A DNA stretch of 64,000 bases from an uncultured Sunxiuqinia sp. (GTDB lineage: Bacteria > Bacteroidota > Bacteroidia > Bacteroidales > Prolixibacteraceae). Positions within the stretch are counted from its first letter, which is position 1, and each line of letters starts with the position of its first letter. The notes under the pieces were generated by a model, which searched no databases, was not told where the DNA came from, and saw only the letters and a program-made list of their open reading frames with translations. Positions 43,331 to 53,707 of this stretch are shown one piece after another. The stretch covers positions 372,001 through 436,000 of the forward strand of contig NZ_OY782767.1 of the NCBI RefSeq assembly GCF_963678245.1, read 5' to 3'. The position numbers and the translations under genes were made by a program.

Positions 43331-45235
43331 ATGAAGAAAATTATATATATACAGATATTATTCCTATTAATTGTAGGAACATCGTGCTCAGATTATCTTG
43401 ATGTTGTGCCAGATAATGTTGCAACTATCGACAATGCTTTTACTAATCAACATCAGGCATATAAATATTTGGTAACTTGCTATTCATACATGCCAAGGCA
43501 TGGATGGGTTTCCGAAAATCCAGCTTTCCTTTCGGGTGATGAAGCCTGGATGCCAGACGCAACCTTACAAATAGATAATGTGCGTGCCTGGTCTATAGGT
43601 AGAGGTGATCAGGTTGTTACCGATCCGATACTTAATTACTGGAATGGAAGTAGAGGCGGATCAAAACTTTATAATGGCATCAGGGATTGTAATATTTTTC
43701 TACAAAATATTGACAATGCTAAGGATATGGATGAATATGAAACGCTCCGTTGGAAAGCTGAAGTGAAGTTTCTGAAAGCGTATTACCATTTTTGGTTACT
43801 TCGCATGTATGGTCCTGTTATTTTAATAAAAGAAAATCAACCGGTGAGTACCCCAGCTAACGAATTATTAAAAGAGCGTTCCTCTGTAGATGAAACTTTC
43901 GATTATATAATAGAATTGATTAATGAAGCTGTAGTTGATTTGCCTGTGCGGATTGAAAACCAAGCCGAGGAAATGGGACGTATAACTCAACCAATTGCGA
44001 TGGCAATGAAAGCTCGAATATTGGTTGAGGCAGCAAGCCCATTATTCAATGGTAATTCCGATTTTTCTACTCTAACAAACAAGGATGGTAAAAAACTTTT
44101 TAATCCGGATTATGATGCTTCAAAGTGGCAAAAAGCATTAAGCGCCTGCGATTCTGCAATTAGCTTATGCTTAAATGCAGGACATGGACTTTATCAGGTC
44201 GATGATTATAGAAGTGCCTATACCATAGGAGATGATTTGAAATTGAACTGTGCTCTGCGAAGTGTAATAACTGAACGCTTTAATAAAGAAATAATTTGGG
44301 GAGATAATTCAAGTTGGATAAGCGATATCCAATATCGTTCTTTTGCAAGATTACAATCTTATGTAGATGGAGTTTGTTCTTCAAATCTTGCACCAACACT
44401 AAAAATTGCGGAACAATTTTATTCAAATAATGGTGTGCCGATTGATGAAGATACTTCTTGGGATTATGCAAATCGTTACCAGCTTAGGACTGCAGGAGAA
44501 GAGGACAAAAATTTTATTGAAGAAGGAGAACAAACGGTTCAACTTCACTTTAATCGGGAACCTCGTTTTTACTCTTCATTAGGCTTTGATAGAGGCGTTT
44601 GGTACGGAAGCGGAAAATATGAAGAGGGTGAATTACAGGTTGTTCGAACCAGGTTTGGAGAGCCTGCAAATCAATATAACGCAACACAATATTCAATAAC
44701 AGGATACTGGGCTAAAAAACTGGTTCATTTACAGACCGTTGTAAATAGTAATGGTACAAGCTTGTCCGCATATGGTTATGCCTTTCCGGTAGTTCGCATG
44801 GCCGATCTTTACCTCTTAAAAGCTGAAATAGAAAATGAAATAGCTGATAATCCCAATAGTAAAGTTTTTGAAGCCATAGACCGCGTTCGTAATAGAGCAG
44901 GACTGTTAGGTGTAGTTGAGAGTTGGGAAAAATTTTCGAACAATCCGAGCAAACCCCAAACCAAACAAGGTATGCGAGAAATTATTCATCAGGAGCGCTT
45001 AATAGAACTTGCAATGGAAGGACAACGATATTGGGATGTGCGTAGATGGAAGAAAGCCTCTAGTTTGTTTAACGAACCTGTTGTTGGATGGACTCTTTTG
45101 GAGAAGGACGCGAAGAATTTCTACCAACCCAAAGTACTTTACGTTCCCAGTTTTAATATTAGAGACTATTTCTGGCCTATTAAGGAAAGCGAGTTAACCA
45201 AAAATCCAAATCTTGTTCAAAATATTGGTTGGTAG
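43331..45235 (+). CDS. SusD/RagB-type surface glycan-binding lipoprotein (second system)
   Basis: 634 residues from the ATG at 43331 (MKKIIYIQILFLLIVGTSC), which gives a clean lipobox with the Cys at residue 19. The open frame reaches back to 43295 inside the SusC gene but that leader is not a signal peptide. SusD features include EVKFLKAYYHFWLLRMYGPV, the C-terminal VVRMADLYLLKAEIENE and ELAMEGQRYWDVRRWKKASS. It is longer than the first SusD and forms the lid of the SusC encoded just upstream. Confidence 0.95.
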   Translation: MKKIIYIQILFLLIVGTSCSDYLDVVPDNVATIDNAFTNQHQAYKYLVTCYSYMPRHGWVSENPAFLSGDEAWMPDATLQIDNVRAWSIGRGDQVVTDPILNYWNGSRGGSKLYNGIRDCNIFLQNIDNAKDMDEYETLRWKAEVKFLKAYYHFWLLRMYGPVILIKENQPVSTPANELLKERSSVDETFDYIIELINEAVVDLPVRIENQAEEMGRITQPIAMAMKARILVEAASPLFNGNSDFSTLTNKDGKKLFNPDYDASKWQKALSACDSAISLCLNAGHGLYQVDDYRSAYTIGDDLKLNCALRSVITERFNKEIIWGDNSSWISDIQYRSFARLQSYVDGVCSSNLAPTLKIAEQFYSNNGVPIDEDTSWDYANRYQLRTAGEEDKNFIEEGEQTVQLHFNREPRFYSSLGFDRGVWYGSGKYEEGELQVVRTRFGEPANQYNATQYSITGYWAKKLVHLQTVVNSNGTSLSAYGYAFPVVRMADLYLLKAEIENEIADNPNSKVFEAIDRVRNRAGLLGVVESWEKFSNNPSKPQTKQGMREIIHQERLIELAMEGQRYWDVRRWKKASSLFNEPVVGWTLLEKDAKNFYQPKVLYVPSFNIRDYFWPIKESELTKNPNLVQNIGW

Positions 45236-45269
45236 TTGCATCTAATTTTAACTTATAAAAAAAATACAT

Positions 45270-46442
45270 ATGAAAAATATAAAGTATTTGTACTTTTTTT
45301 GGATCGCAGTTTTTATAACTGCTTGTACCGAAGAAAAGGAATTGTTACCAATAGACAATGATGCTATTGCACCTGGACCTCCACAAATTGAGAGTATCGA
45401 AAATGGTTCGGGTGTTGCAACAATAAAATATAAACTTCCAAATGATGCGGATTTATTATACCTGAAAGCAAGTTACGTTGTTAATGATAAACAGATGGAA
45501 GTTAAGTCAAGTTATTATAACAATAGCGTAACACTAGAAGGCTTTAATGAAATAAAGTCTTATGAGATTAAGTTAACGTGTATTGATAGAAGTAATAATG
45601 AAGGAGAAGCAGTAATAGCAACGGTTCATCCTGAAGAAGCTCCTATCTTCAAAATTTTTAAAGCATTAAAAATTTCTACTGACTGGGGAGGTGCAAAATT
45701 TACATGGGAAAATAAATTTAATGCTCCAGTTATAATAAACCTACTTGTACAAGATTCAACAGGAAAATTTAATCCGTTGGAATGGGTTTATACCGAGGCA
45801 AGTGAAGGAGTTAAATCCCTTCGAGGATTTGAACCAGAAGAGCGTACCTTTGCAGCAGTTATCAGAGACCGTTATGATAATTATAGCGACACTTTGTTTA
45901 GATCAACAATTCCTTTGTTTGAAGAAGAAATAGTGTTCGATCAGAGCAATTTGATGGTTTTAGATAACGATACCCATAGGAACTCCTGGAGCGGGGCATG
46001 GGGAAATTTATTTGACAGTGACATAAGATCATATGTGGCTTTTGAAACTGCATATCCTCAAATATTTTCTTTTGACCTGGACGCTAGAGCTAAGTTAAGT
46101 CGATTTATTTTGTACTCAAGAGTTACAGATCCGTCTCACTACTATGGCTTGGGTAATCCGCAAAAATTTCGTCTATATGGTGCGGCTGAGTTGCCAACAT
46201 CAAATGATCTTTCTGATTGGGAACTCTTAGGTACTTATGATATTAAGAAACCTTCTGGATTACCATTTAGTGCTGAATTAACAACTGAAGATAAAGCTTA
46301 TGTTGACAATGGTTTTGAGTGTGAAATTTCGATAGAAATGCCAGAAGTGAGGTATATTAGAATTGCTATAGATAAAACCTTTGCGAATACCTTGTATAGT
46401 TATCTCGGTGATTTGAAATTCTATGGACAAGTAAAAGAATAA
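45270..46442 (+). CDS. Surface lipoprotein with Ig-like and DUF5000-type domains (SGBP-like)
   Basis: 390 residues with a lipobox (AVFITAC). Two beta-sandwich segments (about 30-120 and 125-210, DUF4959/DUF5126-like) lead into a C-terminal discoidin-like DUF5000 domain (about 215-390). The last has SWSGAWGNLFDSDIRSYVAF and KFRLYGAAELPTSNDLSDWE. Genes of this type right after SusCD encode extra surface glycan-binding proteins. It lies 34 bases after SusD and 16 bases before a second lipoprotein with the same kind of C-terminal domain. Binding of the imported glycan is inferred. Confidence 0.8.
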   Translation: MKNIKYLYFFWIAVFITACTEEKELLPIDNDAIAPGPPQIESIENGSGVATIKYKLPNDADLLYLKASYVVNDKQMEVKSSYYNNSVTLEGFNEIKSYEIKLTCIDRSNNEGEAVIATVHPEEAPIFKIFKALKISTDWGGAKFTWENKFNAPVIINLLVQDSTGKFNPLEWVYTEASEGVKSLRGFEPEERTFAAVIRDRYDNYSDTLFRSTIPLFEEEIVFDQSNLMVLDNDTHRNSWSGAWGNLFDSDIRSYVAFETAYPQIFSFDLDARAKLSRFILYSRVTDPSHYYGLGNPQKFRLYGAAELPTSNDLSDWELLGTYDIKKPSGLPFSAELTTEDKAYVDNGFECEISIEMPEVRYIRIAIDKTFANTLYSYLGDLKFYGQVKE

Positions 46443-46458
46443 CTTTAAAAATTAGAAA

Positions 46459-47649
46459 ATGAAAAATTTAATATATTCCTTTTTATCCCTACTAATTGTT
46501 CTCTCATCATGCGAAAAGTTTGATGAAGTTCATCAGGAATATGTGGAGGGAGGTGAAATTGTATATTCGGTAAAGCCTGATAGTATTGAGGTTATACCAG
46601 GATATAAAAGGTGTATGATAAAAGCACAGGTTGTGGGAACCTCAAATGTCGATAAATTTGTTGTCGAATGGGGAGAGCAAACTGTAGAGACGCCTATTCC
46701 GTCTGATGATACAGCATCGGTTGAAGTTGAGATCAATAGTATTACTGAAGGCGCAGTGATTTTCAATGTTATCACTGTAAATAAAATGGGAGACAAATCC
46801 GTTCCGTCAAATGCTTATGGAAATGTTTATGGCGAGAAATACCAGAAAACGTTGCTTCCACGTATAATAGATGAGGTAAAAGGAGTAGATGGGGGAGCAG
46901 TTGTTATGTTTAGTTCAAGTCCTGATAAATCTGTTGGAATTAGATTGAACTATAAGGATCAGGACGGTGTAATCCAAACAATTTCTGTTTCTCCAGATGT
47001 AAATGAAGTAAATCTACCCAACTCAATGTTTGGTTCAGAGCTTGATTACCTAACATATTATTTGCCTGAAGAAAACTGTCTTGATACTATCCCAACATAT
47101 AGTCCAACTTATGAATTAATTCCTGAACCTGTTTTGGTAGAAAAGATTGTTGAAGTGGATGCTTCAAGCATTATGGAACTAGATAATGATGTTAAAGATC
47201 CTGTGTGGGGTTCAAAGTATAGTAACCTTTTTGATGGGAAATTTTCTACTTATACTGCCTTTGATTTCTCAGAAGAAAGAAGTTCTTTATCTTTTGACCT
47301 TGGAAAGATCCTAAAGTTGTCCAAACTTAAAGTTTGGTTTAGACTTAATACGGACGAACACTATTTTGGAGGTTCAAATGCTAAAACAATCGAAATTTAT
47401 GGTGCTGATGAATTGCCTGCCAGTAGTGATTTTTCTGATTGGGATTTATTGGGAACCTATACTTTTCAAAAACCATCTGCTGGTGAAGAATTGACTGATG
47501 AAGATAAAACAACAGCAGAAGGTGGACTCGAATGTTTAATTGAAGGAAATATAAATGCACGCTATCTTCGAATAAAAGTTCTGGAAAACTTCAATGGTAG
47601 TGCAAATTTTTATTTTGGAAACATAGAGTTCTATGCTTTACAATTCTAA
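46459..47649 (+). CDS. DUF4998/DUF5000-type surface lipoprotein
   Basis: 396 residues with a lipobox (LIVLSSC). The N-terminal beta domain (about 25-125, IEVIPGYKRCMIKAQVVGTS) fits DUF4998. A middle segment follows, and the C-terminal discoidin-like domain (about 235-396) reads KYSNLFDGKFSTYTAFDFSE and IEIYGADELPASSDFSDWDL. This last part is visibly paralogous to that of the preceding protein (A-D-E-L-P-x-S-x-D-x-S-D-W). It is the last gene of the second SusCD transcript, which ends at the hairpin 47684-47710. Confidence 0.8.
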   Translation: MKNLIYSFLSLLIVLSSCEKFDEVHQEYVEGGEIVYSVKPDSIEVIPGYKRCMIKAQVVGTSNVDKFVVEWGEQTVETPIPSDDTASVEVEINSITEGAVIFNVITVNKMGDKSVPSNAYGNVYGEKYQKTLLPRIIDEVKGVDGGAVVMFSSSPDKSVGIRLNYKDQDGVIQTISVSPDVNEVNLPNSMFGSELDYLTYYLPEENCLDTIPTYSPTYELIPEPVLVEKIVEVDASSIMELDNDVKDPVWGSKYSNLFDGKFSTYTAFDFSEERSSLSFDLGKILKLSKLKVWFRLNTDEHYFGGSNAKTIEIYGADELPASSDFSDWDLLGTYTFQKPSAGEELTDEDKTTAEGGLECLIEGNINARYLRIKVLENFNGSANFYFGNIEFYALQF

Positions 47650-47683
47650 GAATTTTAGCGCATAGTTTAGTTTGGTGAAAGTA

Positions 47684-47710
47684 AAGGGCATCCATTTAAT
47701 GGATGCCCTT
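47684..47710 (+). terminator. Hairpin terminator after second SusCD operon
   Basis: A perfect 12-bp stem (AAGGGCATCCAT/ATGGATGCCCTT) with a TTA loop starts 35 bases after the last lipoprotein gene. The T run is short, so it may be partial, but the stem is very stable. Confidence 0.7.
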
Positions 47711-47723
47711 GTAAACTGAGAAT

Positions 47724-47855
47724 AAAGTTATCCTCTCTGCTACAGATGTGATTTATCCGATAGCAGTTAGGTATGCCTTTCAGGATTTTGCGGTTGGCGA
47801 ACTATACAATGCTTACGGCCAACCGGCATCCTTGTTCAGGACAGATGACTGGTAG
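47724..47855 (+). pseudogene. C-terminal scrap of a second SASA-type acetylesterase
   Basis: 43 codons reading KVILSATDVIYPIAVRYAF, then YNAYGQPASLFRTDDW and a stop. This is the same C-terminus as the broken esterase at 34563-35956 (VILTSKEVPDPVAVRYAF ... ASSFRTDDW), with about half the residues changed, so it is an old paralogue and not a recent copy. Nothing of the enzyme's front half is present. It marks a junction where the AT-rich SusCD block meets the more G+C-rich enzyme block. Confidence 0.8.
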
Positions 47856-47942
47856 GTGTTTGATTTTCAAAGTTGACCTTCATGGAATGGTTTCTGGTGG
47901 CGGCATTGGAAAGAATAGTATTAATAAATAAAATATACCACG

Positions 47943-48800
47943 ATGAAAAATAATGTATTCGGGAAATATTGTATTCAGATTTTTGTATTATCGGTTTCCA
48001 TATTTTTCGTTTCATGTGTTTCCCATTCAAAGAAAGGCTCAGCGAGCAAGGGTAATCCTGTGGGACAGGAAGCTTCGAAAGCAAACACCTGGGTCTTTTT
48101 AATGGCAGGGCAGTCCAATATGGCTGGCCGGGGTGCAGTTGAGGCACAGGACACTGTTACCAATAAGCGCATATTAACAATCAATAAAGGAAATAAATGG
48201 ATCCTCGCCAAAGAGCCATTGCATTTTTATGAGTCGAGTGATGCCCTTGATTGTGGGATGAGTTTTGCCAAAGAACTGTTGAAAGGTGTTCCCGATTCCA
48301 TAACCATAGCACTGGTCCCCTGTGCGGTTGGTGGGAGCTCTGTCTTCCAGTGGCTGAATGATGAAGAACACCGGGGCGTGAAGCTATTGAGCAATTTCAG
48401 GCAAAAGGTGCAGTTGGCCAAACAGAAAGGAATCATCAAAGGAGTATTGTGGCATCAAGGCGAAAGCAATGCCAGTAAAGCAGGTTTGCAGAATTATCAA
48501 AATTCATTACTTCAGTTACTCTCCAAATTCAGGGAAAGCGTGGGGAACGACACATTGCCGATTATCATGGGGGAAATAGGGAGGTTTGCCCAGCCCGAAG
48601 AAAAGGCAGCTTATTTTGAAGACATCAATCAAATTATCAGAACTGTTGCCGCTGACAACGACAACCTCTATTTTGTTTCCTCCGAAGGGCTGACAGATCG
48701 GGGCGACCATCTCCATTTTAATTCGGCATCCCAACGTGAATTGGGGAAAAGGTATGCGGACAAGTTTTTAAGCATTCAGAAATCTGAAAACAAAAAATAA
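47943..48800 (+). CDS. SASA-domain carbohydrate acetylesterase lipoprotein (CE6-like)
   Basis: 285 residues with a lipobox (SIFFVSC). SGNH-type motifs are in order: WVFLMAGQSNMAGRGAV (catalytic Ser), GVLWHQGESNASK, and near the end DRGDHLHFNSASQRELG with the Asp and His. The layout and size match the short SASA/CE6-like acetylesterases that remove acetyl groups from xylan or pectin. It is intact, unlike the two other esterase copies in the window, and probably does the deacetylation job for the locus. The truncated sulfatase gene follows 9 bases later. Confidence 0.88.
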   Translation: MKNNVFGKYCIQIFVLSVSIFFVSCVSHSKKGSASKGNPVGQEASKANTWVFLMAGQSNMAGRGAVEAQDTVTNKRILTINKGNKWILAKEPLHFYESSDALDCGMSFAKELLKGVPDSITIALVPCAVGGSSVFQWLNDEEHRGVKLLSNFRQKVQLAKQKGIIKGVLWHQGESNASKAGLQNYQNSLLQLLSKFRESVGNDTLPIIMGEIGRFAQPEEKAAYFEDINQIIRTVAADNDNLYFVSSEGLTDRGDHLHFNSASQRELGKRYADKFLSIQKSENKK

Positions 48801-48809
48801 TTCGTTGTC

Positions 48810-49346
48810 ATGAAAAATGCTTATCTCCTCTTGATCTGTGTTTTTTCGTCGGGCTTTCTGTTGTACGGTAGCGCCCTGCAGGCGAAAGATGAAGAGGCGA
48901 AGCGTCCCAATATTTTGTTCATTTGTGTGGACGACCTGCGGTCTGAACTAGGTTATTATGGGCAACAGTATATCAAATTGCCCAACATAGACAAGCTTGC
49001 TGCTGATGGAGAAGTTTTTACGCACCATTTCGCTAGCATCCCAACCTGCGGGGCTTCGCGCTGTAGTATTCTCACAGGGATGTATCCAAAGACAACAGAC
49101 TATATAAGCAACGAGGCCTGCCGGGAGTTTATCGCTGAAAAGCCGCACCCTAATGGCTCCGAAACTTTTATCCAATATCTAAAAGACAATGGCTACTATA
49201 CCGTTGGCATCGGGAAGATCCGTTATTACACCGATGGACAACTGCACGGGTATAATGATCTGGAGGGTACTAAGCTGGAATTTCCGCACAGTTGGGACGA
49301 AATGCTTTTTAATGCAGGACAAAGGAAATACGAGTCGATACGATAA
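48810..49346 (+). pseudogene. Sulfatase, truncated after N-terminal third
   Basis: 178 residues with a signal peptide, then the sulfatase opening KRPNILFICVDDLRSELGYY (metal-binding Asp pair) and PNIDKLAADGEVFTHHF. The maturation motif is intact: C80-G-A-S-R84 followed by CSILTG, where Cys80 would become formylglycine. The frame ends at 49346, while sulfatases have 450-600 residues; the rest of the catalytic domain and the C-terminal metal ligands are gone. The GH97 gene starts 26 bases later, which suggests a deletion joined the two. Confidence 0.85.
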
Positions 49347-49372
49347 ATAAAAATAGAAAAACAAAAAAAACG

Positions 49373-51268
49373 ATGGAAAAAATACTCCAAGCCTTATTTC
49401 TTCTTTTACTCCTTTCATGCCAGATGGAGGACAAGGTTCAGTTGTCCAGTCCCGATCAGCGGCAACAGCTTGCTTTGACGGTGGAAGGGGACTCTGTCCT
49501 GTTTAGTTATTCCTATAATGGAACCCAAGTCCTCAAAAATTCCCCTATTGGTTTAAAGACCAATCCGGAAGCCACTGGTCATATCAGCTTGGAAAGTGTG
49601 GAAAAATCCTATGTTGATACTACCTGGAAACCGGTGGTTGGAAAAAGCAGGAGTGTGCGAAACAACTACAACCAATATATTGTCCATCTCCAGAAAAAGA
49701 ACAGCCCATTGGGGGTTTATGATATTGTTTTTCGTTGTTACGATGATGGTTTTGCCTATCGGTACATAATTGATAGCAAAGGTCAAAAGCCATTACAAGT
49801 TGTTGGGGATGAGACAACACTTAATTTTTTCGATAAACCTACTTATTGGGCCTATAATGGCGAACGCCCAAATGTTGGTCCCTTAAGCGTTGGCGACACT
49901 TCCATGATGGTACGTATCCCAATGGTCTTAAAACTTCGGGAAAATTGTTACATGGCAATCCATGAAGCTGAGATCAGCCAATATACCCCTTTCACTTTGC
50001 AGACCACGCAATTTAAAAACTCCCTCTCGGTCCATATTGATCCGACAGATGCGGAGTATACCTTAAAGACCTCGTGGAGGACATTTATTGTTGGGAACCA
50101 GCCGGGCGATCTGGTTGGATCCAATCTGTTGGATAACTTGAACGAGCCTTGTAAAATTGAAGATACCTCCTGGATCAAGCCCGGCAAGTCAATGTGGGAC
50201 TGGCGTGTCTGGGGATACAAAGCCCCCGGTGGTTTTGTCTATGGGTTGAACACCCCCAGCCACAAGCGCCTGATCGACTTCGCCTCAAAAAACAATATTC
50301 AATATTTGTTGATCGATGCGGATTGGTACGGACCGGAGTTCAACGACAATTCCGACCCCACTGTAGCCAGGAAAGGGATCAATATTGAAGAGACCATATC
50401 CTATGCAAAGGAAAGAGGTGTTGGTTTGATTCTATATTTGAATGATGTGGGTGCAAAGAAGTTCGGGCTGGAGCGTGTGCTCAAACAATTTTCAGCATGG
50501 GGTGCAGTTGGTGTGAAGTATGGGTTCATGAAAGGCAGTTGGGAACAAAAAGTAAGGCATACCCGGGAGGTGATAAAACTGTGTGCCAAATACAAGCTGA
50601 TGGTGGACTTTCATGACGGCCCTGTCCCACCAAATGGGGATGACCGAACCTATCCGAACGTGATGGCACGGGAATTTTGCCATGCCCAGGCAGATGCCAA
50701 ACGCTCTTACTCTCCGGAAACAGCCGTTTCCTCTGCTTTTATCAACATGATTGCCGGGAAGCTTGATTATACCAATGGTTGGTTCGATCTCAACCATGCG
50801 CAGTCACGGGCGCGTGTGTTCGAGGAAATTTCCGGCACAGTTTCCGCAGAGGTTGCAAAACTTATTGTGGCCTACACTGGGTGGATGATCCTGCCGGATG
50901 CCCCGGAAGCCTATCTGGCAAAAAGCGACCTGTTTGAATGCATTAAAGAAATGCCATCGCAATTTGATAGTTTCAAGGTGCTGCAGGGCGATATCGATAA
51001 ATACATTGTTGTTGCCCGGGCTGCTGGTGAAGACTGGTTCATCGGGTCACTGACCAACAGGGAAGAACGGAATGTTGAGATCGATTTGGGTTTCCTGCCC
51101 AAGGGCAGCAAGTACCTGGCGACCATCTACAGCGATGCCGATGATTCAAATTTTCTCACCAACAAGGAATCCTATAAAATTGAGGAACAAGAGGTTGAAC
51201 CGGGTACGAAATTGAAGGTCAGATTGGCGCCCGGAGGGGGAAATGCCATTCATCTAAAGAAATTATAA
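49373..51268 (+). CDS. GH97 glycoside hydrolase
   Basis: 631 residues with a lipobox (LLLLLSC). The N-terminal beta-sandwich covers about 20-280 and the catalytic TIM barrel about 285-560 ([50 protein letters not shown]). A C-terminal beta domain completes it. GH97 includes inverting alpha-glucosidases (SusB) and retaining alpha-galactosidases. Where the retaining enzymes have the Asp nucleophile (K-V-D-F), this protein reads K-Y-G-F, and Gly is what SusB has there. It is calcium-dependent in known members. The substrate is an alpha-linked glucosyl or galactosyl side chain; which one is open. Confidence 0.93.
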   Translation: MEKILQALFLLLLLSCQMEDKVQLSSPDQRQQLALTVEGDSVLFSYSYNGTQVLKNSPIGLKTNPEATGHISLESVEKSYVDTTWKPVVGKSRSVRNNYNQYIVHLQKKNSPLGVYDIVFRCYDDGFAYRYIIDSKGQKPLQVVGDETTLNFFDKPTYWAYNGERPNVGPLSVGDTSMMVRIPMVLKLRENCYMAIHEAEISQYTPFTLQTTQFKNSLSVHIDPTDAEYTLKTSWRTFIVGNQPGDLVGSNLLDNLNEPCKIEDTSWIKPGKSMWDWRVWGYKAPGGFVYGLNTPSHKRLIDFASKNNIQYLLIDADWYGPEFNDNSDPTVARKGINIEETISYAKERGVGLILYLNDVGAKKFGLERVLKQFSAWGAVGVKYGFMKGSWEQKVRHTREVIKLCAKYKLMVDFHDGPVPPNGDDRTYPNVMAREFCHAQADAKRSYSPETAVSSAFINMIAGKLDYTNGWFDLNHAQSRARVFEEISGTVSAEVAKLIVAYTGWMILPDAPEAYLAKSDLFECIKEMPSQFDSFKVLQGDIDKYIVVARAAGEDWFIGSLTNREERNVEIDLGFLPKGSKYLATIYSDADDSNFLTNKESYKIEEQEVEPGTKLKVRLAPGGGNAIHLKKL

Positions 51269-51279
51269 AAGACCCAAAT

Positions 51280-53670
51280 ATGAAAGCTTATTTTAGTTTT
51301 TGTGCTATGATATTGATGTTTGCAGTGACATCCTGCGGCTCATCAAAAACGGTTCAAAAAAATGTACTGTGGTACAAACAACCTGCCCACAAATGGATGG
51401 AGGCCCTTCCGTTGGGCAATGGCCGGATCGGGGCGATGGCCTTTGGAACGGTCGGAAAAGAGCGGTTACAACTCAATGAAGAAAGTTTATGGGCAGGAGC
51501 CCCCGAAAATCCCTATCCCAAAGATGCCAGGGAGCACTACAAGGAATTCCAGCAATTGAACCTTGAAGGGAAATATGACGAAGCCATGAAATACGCGATG
51601 CATAATTTGGCTGTTTCACCAACTTCGTTCAGGTCTTACGAACCTTTGGGGGATTTGTACCTGAAATTTGCAGGTCAGGACACTTATGATTCTTACAAAC
51701 GGAAACTGGATCTACAAACCGGGATTTTCTCGGTTGAGTATAAAATCAAAGGGAAAAAATTCATCCGCGAATCTTTCATATCGACCAAATATGATGTTCT
51801 GCTCTACCGGTTTTATAGCCCAGACAATGAAAAGACATCGTGCACCATCGATTTTGAGAGGAGCAGGGACATTTCTAAAAATACAATTCAAAATAAAATA
51901 CTGGAAATTGCAGGGCAGGTAGCGGATGACAGCACGGGTTACGATGACAATCCCGGAGGATCGGGAAAAGGAGGGCTGCACATGAAATTTTTCTCCCATA
52001 TCGGGGTAGTGGCTGATAATGGTACAGTCCGTTGCGAAAGCGATCAATTAGTGGTTGAAAACAGTTCCGCATTTACGGTCATTTTAAGCACGGCCACTGA
52101 CTACAACATCAACAAAATGGATTTTGACAGGAACATTGATGCCCGGCAGAAGTCCCTGAACAAGTTAGCAGCAGCACTGAATACCCCACACGACAAAATT
52201 AAAGAAGACCACATCCGGTATACTTCCGGGATTTTTGACCGGATGTTTCTGGACATCGAAGGGGAATCTGCGGATAGTTTGCCCACCGACAAGAGGATCG
52301 AGTTAATGGCCAATGGGGAAAACGATTTCGGGCTGGAGCGCCTGTTCTTCCAGTATGGCAGGTATTTGCTCATGTCCAGTTCAATGGGAAGGTCTGTTTT
52401 GCCGGCCAATTTGCAGGGGATATGGAACAAAGATATGTGGGCACCTTGGGAGTCCGATTATCACTTGAACATCAATTTGCAAATGAACTATTGGCCTGCC
52501 GAGGTCTGTAATTTATCTGAATCGGTGAATCCCCTTACCAGCTTCATGGTGCAGTTGTCGGACAGGGGAAGGGAAACAGCCCAAAAGTTAATTGGGTCAG
52601 ATGGCTGGATGGCGCACCATGCCACCAACCCTTTTGGACGGACAACACCTGCCGGGTCGAGTAAAAAGTCGCAGGTAGCTAACGGGTACTGCTTCCCATT
52701 GGCCGGGGCATGGATGTCGTTGACGATTTGGCGGCATTATGAGTTTACCCAGGACAAGGAATATCTCAAAGAAAAAGCCTATCCGATGATCCGGGGCGCG
52801 GCCAGGTTTATCCTCGACTTTTTACAGGAAAATGACAAGGGGGAATTGGTCACTGCCCCTTCTTATTCTCCTGAAAACTCCTATTTGAATCCAGCAACGG
52901 GCAGGCCACAGTTGAACACCGTAGCCTCGACCATGGATATCCAAATCATCCGGGACGTATTCAATGCCTGTTTAAAGGCAGAGAAAGTATTGAATGTGGA
53001 CAACCTTAGCGGCCCCATAGAAAAAGCAATGAATAAACTTCCCGGGATCAAAGTGGGGAAAGACGGTACAATCCGGGAATGGTACAAAGACTATCAGGAA
53101 ATAGAGTCAGGGCACAGGCATATCTCACACCTCTACGGGCTATACCCATCCAACCAAATAACTACGCAAACCCCCAAACTTTTTGAAGCTGCGGAAAAGA
53201 CAATTGAAAAGAGGTTGTCGTCCGGGGGCGGGCAGACAGGATGGAGCAGGGCCTGGGTAGTCAACTTTTATGCGCGCTTAAGTAAGGGGGACAAATGTTT
53301 AAAAAACCTGGATGAACTAATCAGGCAGCAGTTGTCCCCCAATTTATTTGATCTCCATCCACCTGGGATTTTTCAAATAGACGGAAATTTAGGAGGGACG
53401 GCTGGCATAGCTGAAATGCTTTTGCAGTCGCAGGAACCAGGTGAAATTTATCTCTTGCCCGCATTGCCATCAGCTTGGAAAGATGGCGAGGTAAAAGGAC
53501 TAAAAGCAAGGGGGAACTTTACGGTGGATATTGATTGGAAAGATGGAAAAGTTGCAAAAGCCACTATTTTTTCGCCAATAGGTGGATCCACTACAGTTTA
53601 TGCTGACGGGAAAGCCCAAAAGGTCACTTTAGAAGCTGGAGAATCAATTCAAATTTTTGATAAACAATAA
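51280..53670 (+). CDS. GH95 alpha-L-fucosidase/alpha-L-galactosidase
   Basis: 796 residues with a lipobox (MFAVTSC). The N-terminal GH95 beta domain begins [20 protein letters not shown] and [16 protein letters not shown]. The (alpha/alpha)6 catalytic barrel includes [40 protein letters not shown] and [12 protein letters not shown]. The C-terminal region has [16 protein letters not shown] and [20 protein letters not shown]. Family members remove alpha-1,2-L-fucose or L-galactose; the latter occurs on complex xylans. It follows GH97 by 11 bases and shares its G+C-rich codon use. Confidence 0.95.
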   Translation: MKAYFSFCAMILMFAVTSCGSSKTVQKNVLWYKQPAHKWMEALPLGNGRIGAMAFGTVGKERLQLNEESLWAGAPENPYPKDAREHYKEFQQLNLEGKYDEAMKYAMHNLAVSPTSFRSYEPLGDLYLKFAGQDTYDSYKRKLDLQTGIFSVEYKIKGKKFIRESFISTKYDVLLYRFYSPDNEKTSCTIDFERSRDISKNTIQNKILEIAGQVADDSTGYDDNPGGSGKGGLHMKFFSHIGVVADNGTVRCESDQLVVENSSAFTVILSTATDYNINKMDFDRNIDARQKSLNKLAAALNTPHDKIKEDHIRYTSGIFDRMFLDIEGESADSLPTDKRIELMANGENDFGLERLFFQYGRYLLMSSSMGRSVLPANLQGIWNKDMWAPWESDYHLNINLQMNYWPAEVCNLSESVNPLTSFMVQLSDRGRETAQKLIGSDGWMAHHATNPFGRTTPAGSSKKSQVANGYCFPLAGAWMSLTIWRHYEFTQDKEYLKEKAYPMIRGAARFILDFLQENDKGELVTAPSYSPENSYLNPATGRPQLNTVASTMDIQIIRDVFNACLKAEKVLNVDNLSGPIEKAMNKLPGIKVGKDGTIREWYKDYQEIESGHRHISHLYGLYPSNQITTQTPKLFEAAEKTIEKRLSSGGGQTGWSRAWVVNFYARLSKGDKCLKNLDELIRQQLSPNLFDLHPPGIFQIDGNLGGTAGIAEMLLQSQEPGEIYLLPALPSAWKDGEVKGLKARGNFTVDIDWKDGKVAKATIFSPIGGSTTVYADGKAQKVTLEAGESIQIFDKQ

Positions 53671-53707
53671 ATCTTAATGGAATCTGAAACCATTAACCGG
53701 AAATAAG

